This document shows, in pieces, positions 9,122 to 18,204 of a DNA stretch of 64,000 nucleotides. Numbering within the stretch: position 1 is the stretch's first letter; each line of letters opens with the position of its first letter. The translations under genes and the position numbers were made by a program. The notes below the pieces were generated by a model that saw only the letters and a list, made by a program, of their open reading frames with translations, had not been told where the DNA came from and searched no databases. The stretch is from assembly GCA_945907065.1 (NCBI GenBank), contig CAMDSC010000010.1:1-64000 (forward strand), read 5' to 3'. The stretch is from Chitinophaga pinensis (GTDB lineage: Bacteria; Bacteroidota; Bacteroidia; NS11-12g; UBA9320).

Positions 9122-9149
9122 ATTGCCGTTGCTTTAAAGCAATGGCAAT
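9122..9149. repeat. 28-bp near-perfect palindrome ATTGCCGTTGCTTTAAAGCAATGGCAAT
   Basis: Arms complementary except one G/T position; same family as 6335-6354 and 6379-6403. Confidence 0.75.
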
Positions 9150-9154
9150 AAATT

Positions 9155-9811
9155 TTACACAATCACCCCATCCGCAAAATGAATAATTCTGTCGGCTGAA
9201 TCAGCGAGTTCTTCGTTGTGGGTAACTATGACAAAGGTTTGTCCGTATTTTTCACGCAATTCAAAAAAGAGTTTATGAAGTTCTTTAGCATTTGCTGAAT
9301 CTAAATTTCCAGTAGGTTCGTCGGCAAAAACCACCTTGGGTGAATTGATTAAAGAACGTGCCACGGCTACCCTTTGGGCTTCTCCACCCGAAAGTTGAGA
9401 GGGTTTATTATCCTTGCGATGTGCCACTCCCAAAAAGGTTAATAATTCCAAAGCTCTTTCTTCCGTTGCTTTTCTATCGGCTTTGCCTATCCATGCTGGT
9501 ATACAAACGTTTTCCAAAGCTGAAAACTCGGGCAATAAATGGTGAAACTGAAATACAAAGCCAATGTTTTGATTTCTAAAATCTGATAACGTATTTCCTT
9601 TTAAGTTTGAAATATCTTTTCCTTCAAAAAAGATTTGTCCACTGCTGGGTTGGTCTAAGGTTCCTAGTAGCTGCAATAGCGTAGTTTTTCCGGCTCCCGA
9701 TGAACCAACAATGGCCACTATTTCACCTGCATTAATTTGCAGATTAATTCCTTTAAGAACCTGGACAGTTCCATAGGATTTTTTGATATTTAAAGATTTT
9801 ATTATTTCCAT
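9155..9811 (-). CDS. lolD: ABC transporter ATP-binding protein (LolD-like)
   Basis: Walker [12 protein letters not shown], signature [13 protein letters not shown], Walker [13 protein letters not shown]. Confidence 0.88.
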   Translation of the reverse strand: MEIIKSLNIKKSYGTVQVLKGINLQINAGEIVAIVGSSGAGKTTLLQLLGTLDQPSSGQIFFEGKDISNLKGNTLSDFRNQNIGFVFQFHHLLPEFSALENVCIPAWIGKADRKATEERALELLTFLGVAHRKDNKPSQLSGGEAQRVAVARSLINSPKVVFADEPTGNLDSANAKELHKLFFELREKYGQTFVIVTHNEELADSADRIIHFADGVIV

Positions 9812-9838
9812 TGGAGTTTATTATTGCTTTTAAAAAAC

Positions 9839-9864
9839 ATCCCCCAACCCACTTCAAAGGGGGA
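9839..9864. repeat. C-rich/G-rich intergenic hairpin repeat ATCCCCCAACCCACTTCAAAGGGGGAC
   Basis: CCCCC...GGGGG arms; resembles the widespread TCCCCCTAACCCCCTTCAAAGGGGGA intergenic element. Confidence 0.55.
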
Positions 9865-9954
9865 CTGTTGCTTCGACGAATTTCGGTTAATAACGTATAA
9901 CTTATTTGTATCACCCATTTTCAAATTTTCAAATTAATTAATTTTCAAATTGCA

Positions 9955-12900
9955 TTAAAACGCCCTATTAATCCCAACAACATACCTAAACGCCACATAA
10001 TTGGCCCCGGTTTCTACTCTGTTTAAAAAGAAAGGAATATCAAAACGCAAAACCAATGGTTGCAGTTTGTTGTACTTTCCAAAATTAATAGCCAACGTTG
10101 TTCCTAAACCTGCATCAGCTCGCAAACCGCTGTATTGATTTCCGTTACCTAAAATACCGGCATCGGCAAAGGCATAAGGATTGAAACGAAAGTTATTTAA
10201 AATCTTTGGGGTATTAATTTTAAAAAGTTTGCCAAATTCCAACTCTAAATTTATAGCGGCTCCTTTGTTTCCATTGTAAATATAAAAACTATCAACGCCT
10301 TTGCTATTAGTGGCTGAATAACCTGCCATGCCTCTAATATTTAACCCTCCACCCATTTGAAAAGAATACTGACCGGTATTGCCATAACCCACCCAATCTT
10401 GAGGAACAAACCCTCTGGAACGAGTAAATTTATTTTCAATCAGTTCTTCATTGTTAGCTCCTGCGGCAAACAGGCTGCTTTCTTTGGGCACATCGCCGTG
10501 AAGGTATTGCGTAAATATTCGGCTTTTTAAAATCATCTTTTTCCCGATTGGGTTGTTGTTGTTCACTTTTACTGTTAAGCCTGAATAGTTAAAATCACTG
10601 AATAAGGCTGTATTTCTTAAACCGATGTTTAATAAACCATTTCCTTTGCGGTAGCGGAATGGGTGCTGGTAGGAGAGGTTGAGGGTGGCGTTTATTTTAT
10701 TGTTATCAAAATATTGCGGGTATAAAAAGTAAGTTTTAGGTGATTCACTTTCAGGCAAATCTTTGAATAATATGCCAGTAGCACCAAACGTTTTATAAGA
10801 TATTTGCCATTTATCATTTTTTATTAATTTTTCAACACCAGTCTCAAACAAGCTAATTCCTTCTAAATATTTAAGTCGGGCTGTGAAATCCAACATTTTG
10901 CCAACTCGCGTTTTATAATTTAAGGCAAAATTTAAAGGCTTTATAAATTGCTCATTCCTATATCCAACATTTAATAATTGAGTGTTATACCAAACTGTTG
11001 CACTATAGATATGTTTAAAATTATAATAGTTACCAGATACATTTACCCCGACTTTCAAACCACTTGCATCGCTATACCATAATTCAGGTCGCCAATAGGT
11101 TTTTAGCTTTGTAAAATCCGCAGCAGGTATGGTTAATTTTTCTCGCTCAAAACTATAAGGCAGCTTTAAACTATTATTTAAACGGTTAATATCGGCCAAT
11201 CGGCCACTTGTATCAATTATTATATCCTTAATTCCATATTGTGATTGTACCCATAAAAAATCTCTTTTGTTCATCATATCCCACGAAATCCATCTATGAT
11301 TTACTTGTGCCTTGCCCAATTCTTTTGTATAATAAGTATTGGGAATATGATAATGCAAACGGTTTCCTTTTTTGTCAATTACAGTTACATCTAAAGGCAT
11401 ATGCAGGTCTCCTTTACGTTTTATCTCCACTACATAATCATATTTGGCATTGGTAACTTTGGTATAACCTTTTACTTTATAATCAATGGTTTTTGTTGTG
11501 GTCAACCAATCATCAAAAAACCAGTTTAAATCCACCTTTGTATAATCAATAATTGAATTACGAAAATCTTCTTCATAAGGATGGCAAAATTTCCATTGGT
11601 TAAAATAGTTTTTCATAGCATCCAAAAACAGTTTATCACCCAACACATATTGCAAATTATACAACATGGTAGCTGTTTTATAATACACTTGCCCATAGCC
11701 ACCACCATGCCTTTCAGCCGAATTAAAATGGTCGGAGTGGGTATTTAACCTTGCGGTATTTTCGTTAATAGCGTGATTGATATAACCGGCATACACATAA
11801 GCCCAATCAATATTATTGGGGGTATAATCTTTATTCGACAATTTTTTTATACTCCAAGCTGTTAAAAACTGAGTAAACCCTTCATCCAAGCAAGCACGGT
11901 AGGTTTCATTATTACCTACCATTCCAAAAAACCAGTTATGACCAACCTCATGCGCTATCACATATTGATGTCCTGGCCAATTGCCGCCATCCAGCGTAAG
12001 CATTGGGTATTCCATTCCGTCACGGGCATCGGCAGCTACCATTTTTGGGTAGGCATACATTCCAAAATCTTGTGAATAGGTTTTAACAACATTGGCCACA
12101 AACTTAGCTGTGGGTTGCCAAGCATGTGCATTCTGCTCTTGTGCCAAAGCAATGCATTTTATACCATTCCATTCTACTTCACTAATTCGGTAAGTAGGGT
12201 CGGTAGTAAATGCAAAATCATGAACATTATTGGCCATCCATAACCAGCGTTTGTATGTTCCATCAGGATTTACGGGTTGTGTTATATATTTTGTCGGCGT
12301 TGTAAAATTCTTAATATCAATTTTTTCTCTAAGGCCATTGGCGTATACTTCCCCACTATTGGTCAAAACCCCCGTGGCCTCGCAGATATAATGATTAGGC
12401 AGTTCTAACTCCACATAAAAAATACCATAATCGCCATAAAATTCCTTGCCTAAATGCTGGTCGGTCGTCCATTTAAATTTTCTATCATAAACCGAAAGTC
12501 TGGGATACCAATGCACTCCGTCAAAATGCTTGAAATTATTGTGCTCAAACCGTTTCATTCGGCGGCCCATGGTTCCTTGGTCAAAATAGGTTTTAAAATT
12601 CACTTCCATTTTTAGGATTTTGCCTGGCAATAAAGGCGTTGGCAAATCAATTATCATAATGGTATTATCTACCACAAAAGGAACTTCGGTTCCTGCAATT
12701 ACTAACTTTGAAACCTTAGTTCCTAATTTTTCCTGTTCATATTTACCAAATTTATTAAACACCTTTCCGCCTTTTTCCATTTCATCTTTATAGCTTCCTG
12801 GTTGAAACGCATTTTGAGTTAACCTGAAATACAATTTATAAATAGTATCCGGCGAATTGTTGGCATATTCCAAGGTTTCACTGCCGGTTATTACTTCGGT

Positions 12901-13095
12901 TGTATCATTTAGACGGGCCTTAATATGATAGGAAACGTCCTGCTGCCAGTAGCCCGGAAAAGGTTTGCGATTTTTCCAATACAGGTTATTATCTTCACTT
13001 TGGTATGCTGCAAGTGCACTTTCAGGTTCAAAAACCTGTGCTTGAGAAGTATAAAAAATAAACGAAAAGACTGCGAGAAGGCAATATTTATGCAT
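9955..13095 (-). CDS. M1 family metallopeptidase with C-terminal outer-membrane beta-barrel-like domain
   Basis: HEVGHNWFFGMVGNN...DEGFTQF zinc site and DGMEYPML; C-terminal ~400 aa rich in beta-strand patterns with LNIRGM, FADAG, LRFDIPFFLN and terminal F. Confidence 0.88.
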   Translation of the reverse strand: MHKYCLLAVFSFIFYTSQAQVFEPESALAAYQSEDNNLYWKNRKPFPGYWQQDVSYHIKARLNDTTEVITGSETLEYANNSPDTIYKLYFRLTQNAFQPGSYKDEMEKGGKVFNKFGKYEQEKLGTKVSKLVIAGTEVPFVVDNTIMIIDLPTPLLPGKILKMEVNFKTYFDQGTMGRRMKRFEHNNFKHFDGVHWYPRLSVYDRKFKWTTDQHLGKEFYGDYGIFYVELELPNHYICEATGVLTNSGEVYANGLREKIDIKNFTTPTKYITQPVNPDGTYKRWLWMANNVHDFAFTTDPTYRISEVEWNGIKCIALAQEQNAHAWQPTAKFVANVVKTYSQDFGMYAYPKMVAADARDGMEYPMLTLDGGNWPGHQYVIAHEVGHNWFFGMVGNNETYRACLDEGFTQFLTAWSIKKLSNKDYTPNNIDWAYVYAGYINHAINENTARLNTHSDHFNSAERHGGGYGQVYYKTATMLYNLQYVLGDKLFLDAMKNYFNQWKFCHPYEEDFRNSIIDYTKVDLNWFFDDWLTTTKTIDYKVKGYTKVTNAKYDYVVEIKRKGDLHMPLDVTVIDKKGNRLHYHIPNTYYTKELGKAQVNHRWISWDMMNKRDFLWVQSQYGIKDIIIDTSGRLADINRLNNSLKLPYSFEREKLTIPAADFTKLKTYWRPELWYSDASGLKVGVNVSGNYYNFKHIYSATVWYNTQLLNVGYRNEQFIKPLNFALNYKTRVGKMLDFTARLKYLEGISLFETGVEKLIKNDKWQISYKTFGATGILFKDLPESESPKTYFLYPQYFDNNKINATLNLSYQHPFRYRKGNGLLNIGLRNTALFSDFNYSGLTVKVNNNNPIGKKMILKSRIFTQYLHGDVPKESSLFAAGANNEELIENKFTRSRGFVPQDWVGYGNTGQYSFQMGGGLNIRGMAGYSATNSKGVDSFYIYNGNKGAAINLELEFGKLFKINTPKILNNFRFNPYAFADAGILGNGNQYSGLRADAGLGTTLAINFGKYNKLQPLVLRFDIPFFLNRVETGANYVAFRYVVGINRAF

Positions 13096-13174
13096 GCCGT
13101 GAAAATAAATAAAAATATGAAATGTACCGAGTAATTTCCTAATGCAATCAATTAAAACATTAATTAATAATATC

Positions 13175-13182
13175 TAAGTTTG
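13175..13182 (+). promoter_or_regulatory. -7 box TAAGTTTG, 7 nt from the murF ATG
   Basis: TAAGTTTG-CCAAATC-ATG. Confidence 0.45.
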
Positions 13183-13189
13183 CCAAATC

Positions 13190-14488
13190 ATGGTAACCAT
13201 CCAACAACTTTACCAATATTATACCGAAAGCAACTACACCGTTAGCACCGACACTCGCAAAATAGAGCCCGGTAGTCTGTTTTTTGCCTTGAAAGGTGAA
13301 AACTTTGATGCTAATACCTTTGCTGCACAAGCCTTGGAAAAAGGGGCAAAATGGGCGGTAATTGATAATCCTATATTTGCTCAGCTTTCAGGAACTATCT
13401 TAGTAGAGGATAGTTTAAAAACTCTTCAAAATTTAGCCAATTATCATAGGCATCAACTAAAAATACCATTTATAGGAATAGGAGGGAGCAATGGTAAAAC
13501 GACCACCAAAGAATTGGTTCATTCGGTACTTTCACAAAAATTTAAAACCATAAGCACTCCAGGAAATTTCAACAATCATATTGGAGTTCCATTAACTATT
13601 TTGGGTATAAAACCGGGAACTGAAATGGCTGTGATAGAATTGGGAGCCAATAGAATAGGGGATATTGAAGAATTGTGCCAAATAGCCGAACCTGATTTTG
13701 GGTTAATAACCAATATTGGTAAAGAACATTTGGAAGGATTTGGCAGCCTGGAAGGAGTAGCCAAAGCTGAAAGTGAATTGTATTACCATTTATTAAAATC
13801 TGATGGCTTAGCCTTTGTAAACAAAGATGATGATTGGCTTACCCGAATGGCTTCACGATTAACAAAAGTTCACGGATATTCATGTAAGGATAAATTGGCA
13901 GAAACTTATTGTGAGTTGATTCAAGATTTTCCTACGATTGAGTTTTCGTTTCAATCCACTTCTATGAGCAGCCAATTAAGTGGTTCTTATAATTTTGAAA
14001 ATATAATGGCGGCGGTTGCAATTGGGTACTATTTTAAAGTTCCAACTGATTTAATTAAAAAGGGGATTGAAAGTTATGTGCCTAAAAACAAGCGTTCGCA
14101 AATAATTACGTATGGTAGCATCCTAATTTTTTTAGATGCCTACAATGCCAACCCAAGCAGCATGGAAAAAGCTTTAGAAAATTTTGCTCGATTTAATTTT
14201 CAAAAGAAAATAGCCATAATGGGCGATATGTTTGAAATGGGCGATTATGCAGAACATGAACATGAATTGATTTACAATTATGCCAACTCTTTAAATTTTA
14301 ATCACCTGTTTGTAGCCGGTGAGCATTTTAAAAAACAAGCTTTAGCTAACGGAAATGATGGATTTGAAACAGCCAAAGAAATCAATTTGCTATTAAAAGA
14401 CTTAGATTTGACGAACACTGCTATTTTCATAAAGGGTAGCCGTGGAATGGCGATGGAAAATGTATTGGAAGGAATTATTGAAGTTTAA
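13190..14488 (+). CDS. murF: UDP-N-acetylmuramoyl-tripeptide--D-alanyl-D-alanine ligase
   Basis: STDTRKIEPGSLFFALKGENFDANTFAAQALEKGA...GIGGSNGKTTTKELV...SYNFENIMAA. Confidence 0.95.
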   Translation: MVTIQQLYQYYTESNYTVSTDTRKIEPGSLFFALKGENFDANTFAAQALEKGAKWAVIDNPIFAQLSGTILVEDSLKTLQNLANYHRHQLKIPFIGIGGSNGKTTTKELVHSVLSQKFKTISTPGNFNNHIGVPLTILGIKPGTEMAVIELGANRIGDIEELCQIAEPDFGLITNIGKEHLEGFGSLEGVAKAESELYYHLLKSDGLAFVNKDDDWLTRMASRLTKVHGYSCKDKLAETYCELIQDFPTIEFSFQSTSMSSQLSGSYNFENIMAAVAIGYYFKVPTDLIKKGIESYVPKNKRSQIITYGSILIFLDAYNANPSSMEKALENFARFNFQKKIAIMGDMFEMGDYAEHEHELIYNYANSLNFNHLFVAGEHFKKQALANGNDGFETAKEINLLLKDLDLTNTAIFIKGSRGMAMENVLEGIIEV

Positions 14489-14545
14489 ATATAATCACCT
14501 CATAAATTCCTAATTCCAGACTCCTAATTCCTAATTAAATAAAAA

Positions 14546-15256
14546 ATGGAACTATTTTTTAGCAACGAAATTTTTGAAACCCATCTTTTTCTAAAGATTG
14601 AGGAAAGCGGTCATTGTATAAAAGTACTTAGAAAAACGAACGGAGATGTAATAAAAGTGATTGATGGCAAAGGAAACCTATATGAAGGCCCCATTGAAAT
14701 TGAAAATAAAAACAAACCCGTAAAAGTTCGCATTCTTTCCAAAACCCATTTTGAAGCTTCAAAATTTCAATCAGGATTTCATTTGGTAATAGCTCCTACA
14801 AAAAATGCCGACCGCATGGAGTGGCTGGTTGAAAAAGCTGTGGAAATGGGCATTGCGTCTATAACCTTTGTGCATTGCGAACACAGCGAACGAACAAATT
14901 TAAGACTGGATAGAATTGAAAAAATTGCTATTGCGGCCTTAAAACAAAGTCAACAATATTGGTTGCCAAAAATTACAATACCAATTCCTTTAAAAAAATA
15001 CTTTGAACTTTATCCGGCAGATGAAAACAGTTTTATTGCTCATTGTGCAGATGGCGAGAAAACAGAATTTGGAGCAAACCTTACCAAAGATTTTTGTAGA
15101 ATATTAATAGGCCCAGAAGGAGATTTTTCAGAATCAGAAATTGAATTGGCCTTAGTAGAAGGATTTAAGCCGGTTTCATTAGGGTTATCGCGACTTAGAA
15201 CGGAAACTGCGGGTTTGTATGCATGTGCAGTTTATCGAAGTATGCTATCCCAATAG
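14546..15256 (+). CDS. rsmE: 16S rRNA (uracil(1498)-N(3))-methyltransferase
   Basis: GHCIKVLRKTNGDVIKVIDGKGNLYEG...ILIGPEGDFSESEIELA...LGLSRLRTETAGLYACAVYR. Confidence 0.95.
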   Translation: MELFFSNEIFETHLFLKIEESGHCIKVLRKTNGDVIKVIDGKGNLYEGPIEIENKNKPVKVRILSKTHFEASKFQSGFHLVIAPTKNADRMEWLVEKAVEMGIASITFVHCEHSERTNLRLDRIEKIAIAALKQSQQYWLPKITIPIPLKKYFELYPADENSFIAHCADGEKTEFGANLTKDFCRILIGPEGDFSESEIELALVEGFKPVSLGLSRLRTETAGLYACAVYRSMLSQ

Positions 15257-15268
15257 CTATAGAAAGAA

Positions 15269-15958
15269 TTAAATAAAACTATACCCGAATCCAATCATCA
15301 TTTGTCCAGAGGTATTTCGAAACCGATAATTATTATTGTGACCAATTCTGTTTTTTGAAGAATATTCTGTTGTAATAAAATTATAACCAGCTTTTAAATT
15401 ATAGCGTTGCTTATAGGTATAACGCACAAATACTTCCGAATAAAGAGTTCCCTTATTATTGTTTCCAATAAATAAAAAATTATTAGTACTTACTTTTACT
15501 TGCTCATTGGTAAGTTTTGTGCGTGAAGGTATTTCCTCTTGTGAAGCCTTACTTGGATAAAACTCTGAATTCTTTTTTTTACCAAAAGAAAATCCTAAAG
15601 CATCAATATTGCAACCTACCGACCATTCAGAAGTAAAATGATAAGACGCATTCAAACTAATATTAATACTAATAAACATTGGTTTTGAAACGATTACAGT
15701 ATCAATTCCATCCTCACTTTTAGTATGCTTGGCAGGAGCCGTTAAATACGAAACATCTTTGCCCTGAAAATAACCAACTCGGGCACCAACACCCAAATGC
15801 AGTTTTTCGCTTTTTAATACTTTAAAATTTTTAACCACATTACCTGAAAATGTATTTGAATTTTTGCCAAAACTATAAGCTATATCGGCATGATGCTCCC
15901 TTTGAGCAAAAGAAAATAGAGTTAAAAATAATATTAAAAGGCTTAAAAGGTACTTCAT
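15269..15958 (-). CDS. hypothetical outer-membrane beta-barrel-like protein
   Basis: N-terminal signal peptide, alternating strands, C-terminus MMIGFGYSFI. Confidence 0.6.
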   Translation of the reverse strand: MKYLLSLLILFLTLFSFAQREHHADIAYSFGKNSNTFSGNVVKNFKVLKSEKLHLGVGARVGYFQGKDVSYLTAPAKHTKSEDGIDTVIVSKPMFISINISLNASYHFTSEWSVGCNIDALGFSFGKKKNSEFYPSKASQEEIPSRTKLTNEQVKVSTNNFLFIGNNNKGTLYSEVFVRYTYKQRYNLKAGYNFITTEYSSKNRIGHNNNYRFRNTSGQMMIGFGYSFI

Positions 15959-16008
15959 AATTTAAGGGTTCAAAAATAGTACGGATTTGGGAAGAATTGG
16001 TTACTAAA

Positions 16009-16049
16009 TAATGGTTAATTAATCATTTAAAATTAATAATTAACCATTA
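16009..16049. repeat. AT-rich inverted repeat directly 3' of tRNA-Leu (possible terminator/repeat)
   Basis: TAATGGTTAATTA (16009-16021) / TAATTAACCATTA (16037-16049), perfect 13-bp arms. Confidence 0.65.
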
Positions 16050-16056
16050 AAATAAG

Positions 16057-16140
16057 TGCCCAGGACCGGAGTCGAACCGGTACGAGTGTAACCTCACAGG
16101 TGTTTGAGACCAGCGCGTCTACCAATTCCGCCACCTGGGC
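16057..16140 (-). tRNA. tRNA-Leu (anticodon CAA)
   Basis: GCCCAGGTGGCGGAATTGGTAGACGCGCTGGTCTCAAACACCTGTGAGG...GGTTCGACTCCGGTCCTGGGCA; 7-bp acceptor stem, long variable arm, loop CTCAAAC gives CAA. Confidence 0.95.
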
Positions 16141-16164
16141 AATTAAAGACTTTAAAGAATGTAT

Positions 16165-16680
16165 TTAAAGGGCTGCAATATTAGCCAATGTTTCCTTTAA
16201 ACGCAAAATATATTTATGCTTTAAAAGATTTTCTTTTACTTTTTTTAAAGGCATTTCATCTAAAGAATTACAACCATCTGAAATTTCTGCTAATACCTTT
16301 AATTCCTTTTCTAAAGCAGTATCAAATTCTAGTATTTCAACCCCTAAAGATTTTAGTTTATTGGAATCAGGCACTTGTTGTAAATTATCCAAAGCTTCAT
16401 TTATATCCATCATTTCCATCAAAAAATGAGAAGGTAATTTATCATCTAAAGTCAAGCCCGATATGGAAAGGATGTGATTGGCCCTTGAATAAAAATTAAA
16501 CAAACATTTATAAGCTTCATTATTTAAAGACGAACTTATTAATGACTCTTCGTATTTTTTAGGGTCATTTACAAAAAAATCAGGATGATTGGTTTTTAGC
16601 AGATTAAAATATTTAGCCTTTAATTCCTGCTCATTCAAATTGAATTTTACAGGCAAATCATAAAAATGAAAGTAATTCAT
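16165..16680 (-). CDS. hscB: Fe-S protein assembly co-chaperone HscB
   Basis: YFHFYDLPVKFNLNEQELKAKYFNLLKTNHPDFF (J-domain HPD) plus C-terminal helical domain. Confidence 0.88.
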   Translation of the reverse strand: MNYFHFYDLPVKFNLNEQELKAKYFNLLKTNHPDFFVNDPKKYEESLISSSLNNEAYKCLFNFYSRANHILSISGLTLDDKLPSHFLMEMMDINEALDNLQQVPDSNKLKSLGVEILEFDTALEKELKVLAEISDGCNSLDEMPLKKVKENLLKHKYILRLKETLANIAAL

Positions 16681-16700
16681 ACTTATTTGTTAAGTAAACA

Positions 16701-16744
16701 GATTCACTCTGTGTTCCTTTGCGTTCACTGTGCCTCCGTGTTTA
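16701..16744. repeat. degenerate GGCACAGTGAACGCAAAGGAACACAGAG-type intergenic repeat
   Basis: Minus strand reads AAACACGGAGGCACAGTGAACGCAAAGGAACACAGAGTGAATC, with an ~11-nt ACASAG/ACGGAG-like periodicity. Confidence 0.5.
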
Positions 16745-16749
16745 TACTT

Positions 16750-18081
16750 TTATTTACTAAACCATGTCTGGAAAATATCATTACCAAAGATAAATACCAT
16801 CAGAGCCAATAATATAAACATACCGATAAGTTGCATCACATACATAAATTTTTCGGGCAACGGGCGGCGAATAACCATTTCTATTAACAAGAATACAACG
16901 TGACCGCCATCTAATGCGGGTATTGGCAACAAATTCATAAAAGCTAATACAATAGATATCATAGCTGTGAAACCCCAAAAGCGGTACCAATCCCAAGTTT
17001 CACCAAACAGTTTACCAATTTGAATTGGGCCGGCCAATGATTTACGAGGATCCATTTCTCCCTTAAACATTTTTCCGAAAGCTGTAATTTGGGTAGATAT
17101 TAACTCTTTTGAACGATTTGCACCTTCAGGAACTGCTTCGAGTAATGAATAATGTTCAGTTTTTGCCCAAGATTCGTATTCATACAAATCTGGATTAAAT
17201 CCTACGATCAGTTCTTTTCCAATAGATATTTGCTTTATAAGCGTATCTTTTCCTCTTAGGATTACAAATTCCTGAGTTGTATTAATTTTTAAGGACTGCC
17301 TAATTTCATGAAAATAGGTAATTGGTTTATTGTCAATAGTTATAATGTAATCTCCTTTTCTAAGATCAGATTTAGAAGCCGGTGTATTAGGACCAATATT
17401 TCCTAGTCTAAACTTCATTCTTTCCTCTATAAAACCACTGTCTTTGCCAAGTTTGGTATATAGGTCGGCAAAATTATCAGGAAGTGTTAAAGTTAAATTT
17501 TCGCCGTTTCTATTGATAACATATTGAGTTCCGTTTTGAAGAATTGCATCTGGATTTTTAGCTTCATAAAATTTATCAATCGATTTTCCATTAACAGTTA
17601 CAATATTATCTCCGTCCAAAAATCCAACCTTTTTGCCCAAGGGCAAAGCATGAATTCCGTATTTAACATTGGCATTTGGCAAATATTGATCGCCATAATA
17701 AACCAAAGACAATGACATGATTAAAATACCCAAAATAGCATTAACAGTAACACCTCCAAGCATTACAATCAAACGCTGCCAAGCTGGTTTACTTCTAAAT
17801 TCCCACGATTGAGGTGGGGTGTTCATTTGCTCTTTATCAAGCGATTCATCCACCATACCTGCTATTTTTACATACCCCCCCAAAGGCAACCAACCTATTC
17901 CATATTCGGTATCTCCTTTTTTAAAGCTAAAAAGTTTTAAACCCCATGCATCAAAGAAAAGATAGAATTTTTCGACACGAATTCCAAAAGCACGAGCCGC
18001 CCAAAAGTGACCCATTTCGTGTAATGTGATTAAAATTGCAAGAGCCAATACAACTTGGCCAATCATTGTTAGTACACCCAT
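16750..18081 (-). CDS. rseP: RIP metalloprotease RseP (site-2 protease family)
   Basis: LHEMGHFWAARAFGIRVEKF...GYVKIAGMVDE...NLLPIPALDGGHV; PDZ region. Confidence 0.94.
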   Translation of the reverse strand: MGVLTMIGQVVLALAILITLHEMGHFWAARAFGIRVEKFYLFFDAWGLKLFSFKKGDTEYGIGWLPLGGYVKIAGMVDESLDKEQMNTPPQSWEFRSKPAWQRLIVMLGGVTVNAILGILIMSLSLVYYGDQYLPNANVKYGIHALPLGKKVGFLDGDNIVTVNGKSIDKFYEAKNPDAILQNGTQYVINRNGENLTLTLPDNFADLYTKLGKDSGFIEERMKFRLGNIGPNTPASKSDLRKGDYIITIDNKPITYFHEIRQSLKINTTQEFVILRGKDTLIKQISIGKELIVGFNPDLYEYESWAKTEHYSLLEAVPEGANRSKELISTQITAFGKMFKGEMDPRKSLAGPIQIGKLFGETWDWYRFWGFTAMISIVLAFMNLLPIPALDGGHVVFLLIEMVIRRPLPEKFMYVMQLIGMFILLALMVFIFGNDIFQTWFSK

Positions 18082-18100
18082 TTTTAAATATAAGTCGCGA

Positions 18101-18149
18101 AATTAAGGAATTAGAAATTAGAAATTGGAAATTAGAAATTGAGAATTGA
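18101..18149. repeat. short AT-rich tandem repeat (GAAATTAGAAATTGGAAATTAGAAATTGAGAATTG)
   Basis: Imperfect 7-8 bp units read directly. Confidence 0.65.
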
Positions 18150-18204
18150 CCAATAGGGTAATTTTTATCGTTAAAATTTTTTAGAGAGCCGATGCTTCGG
18201 GTCT

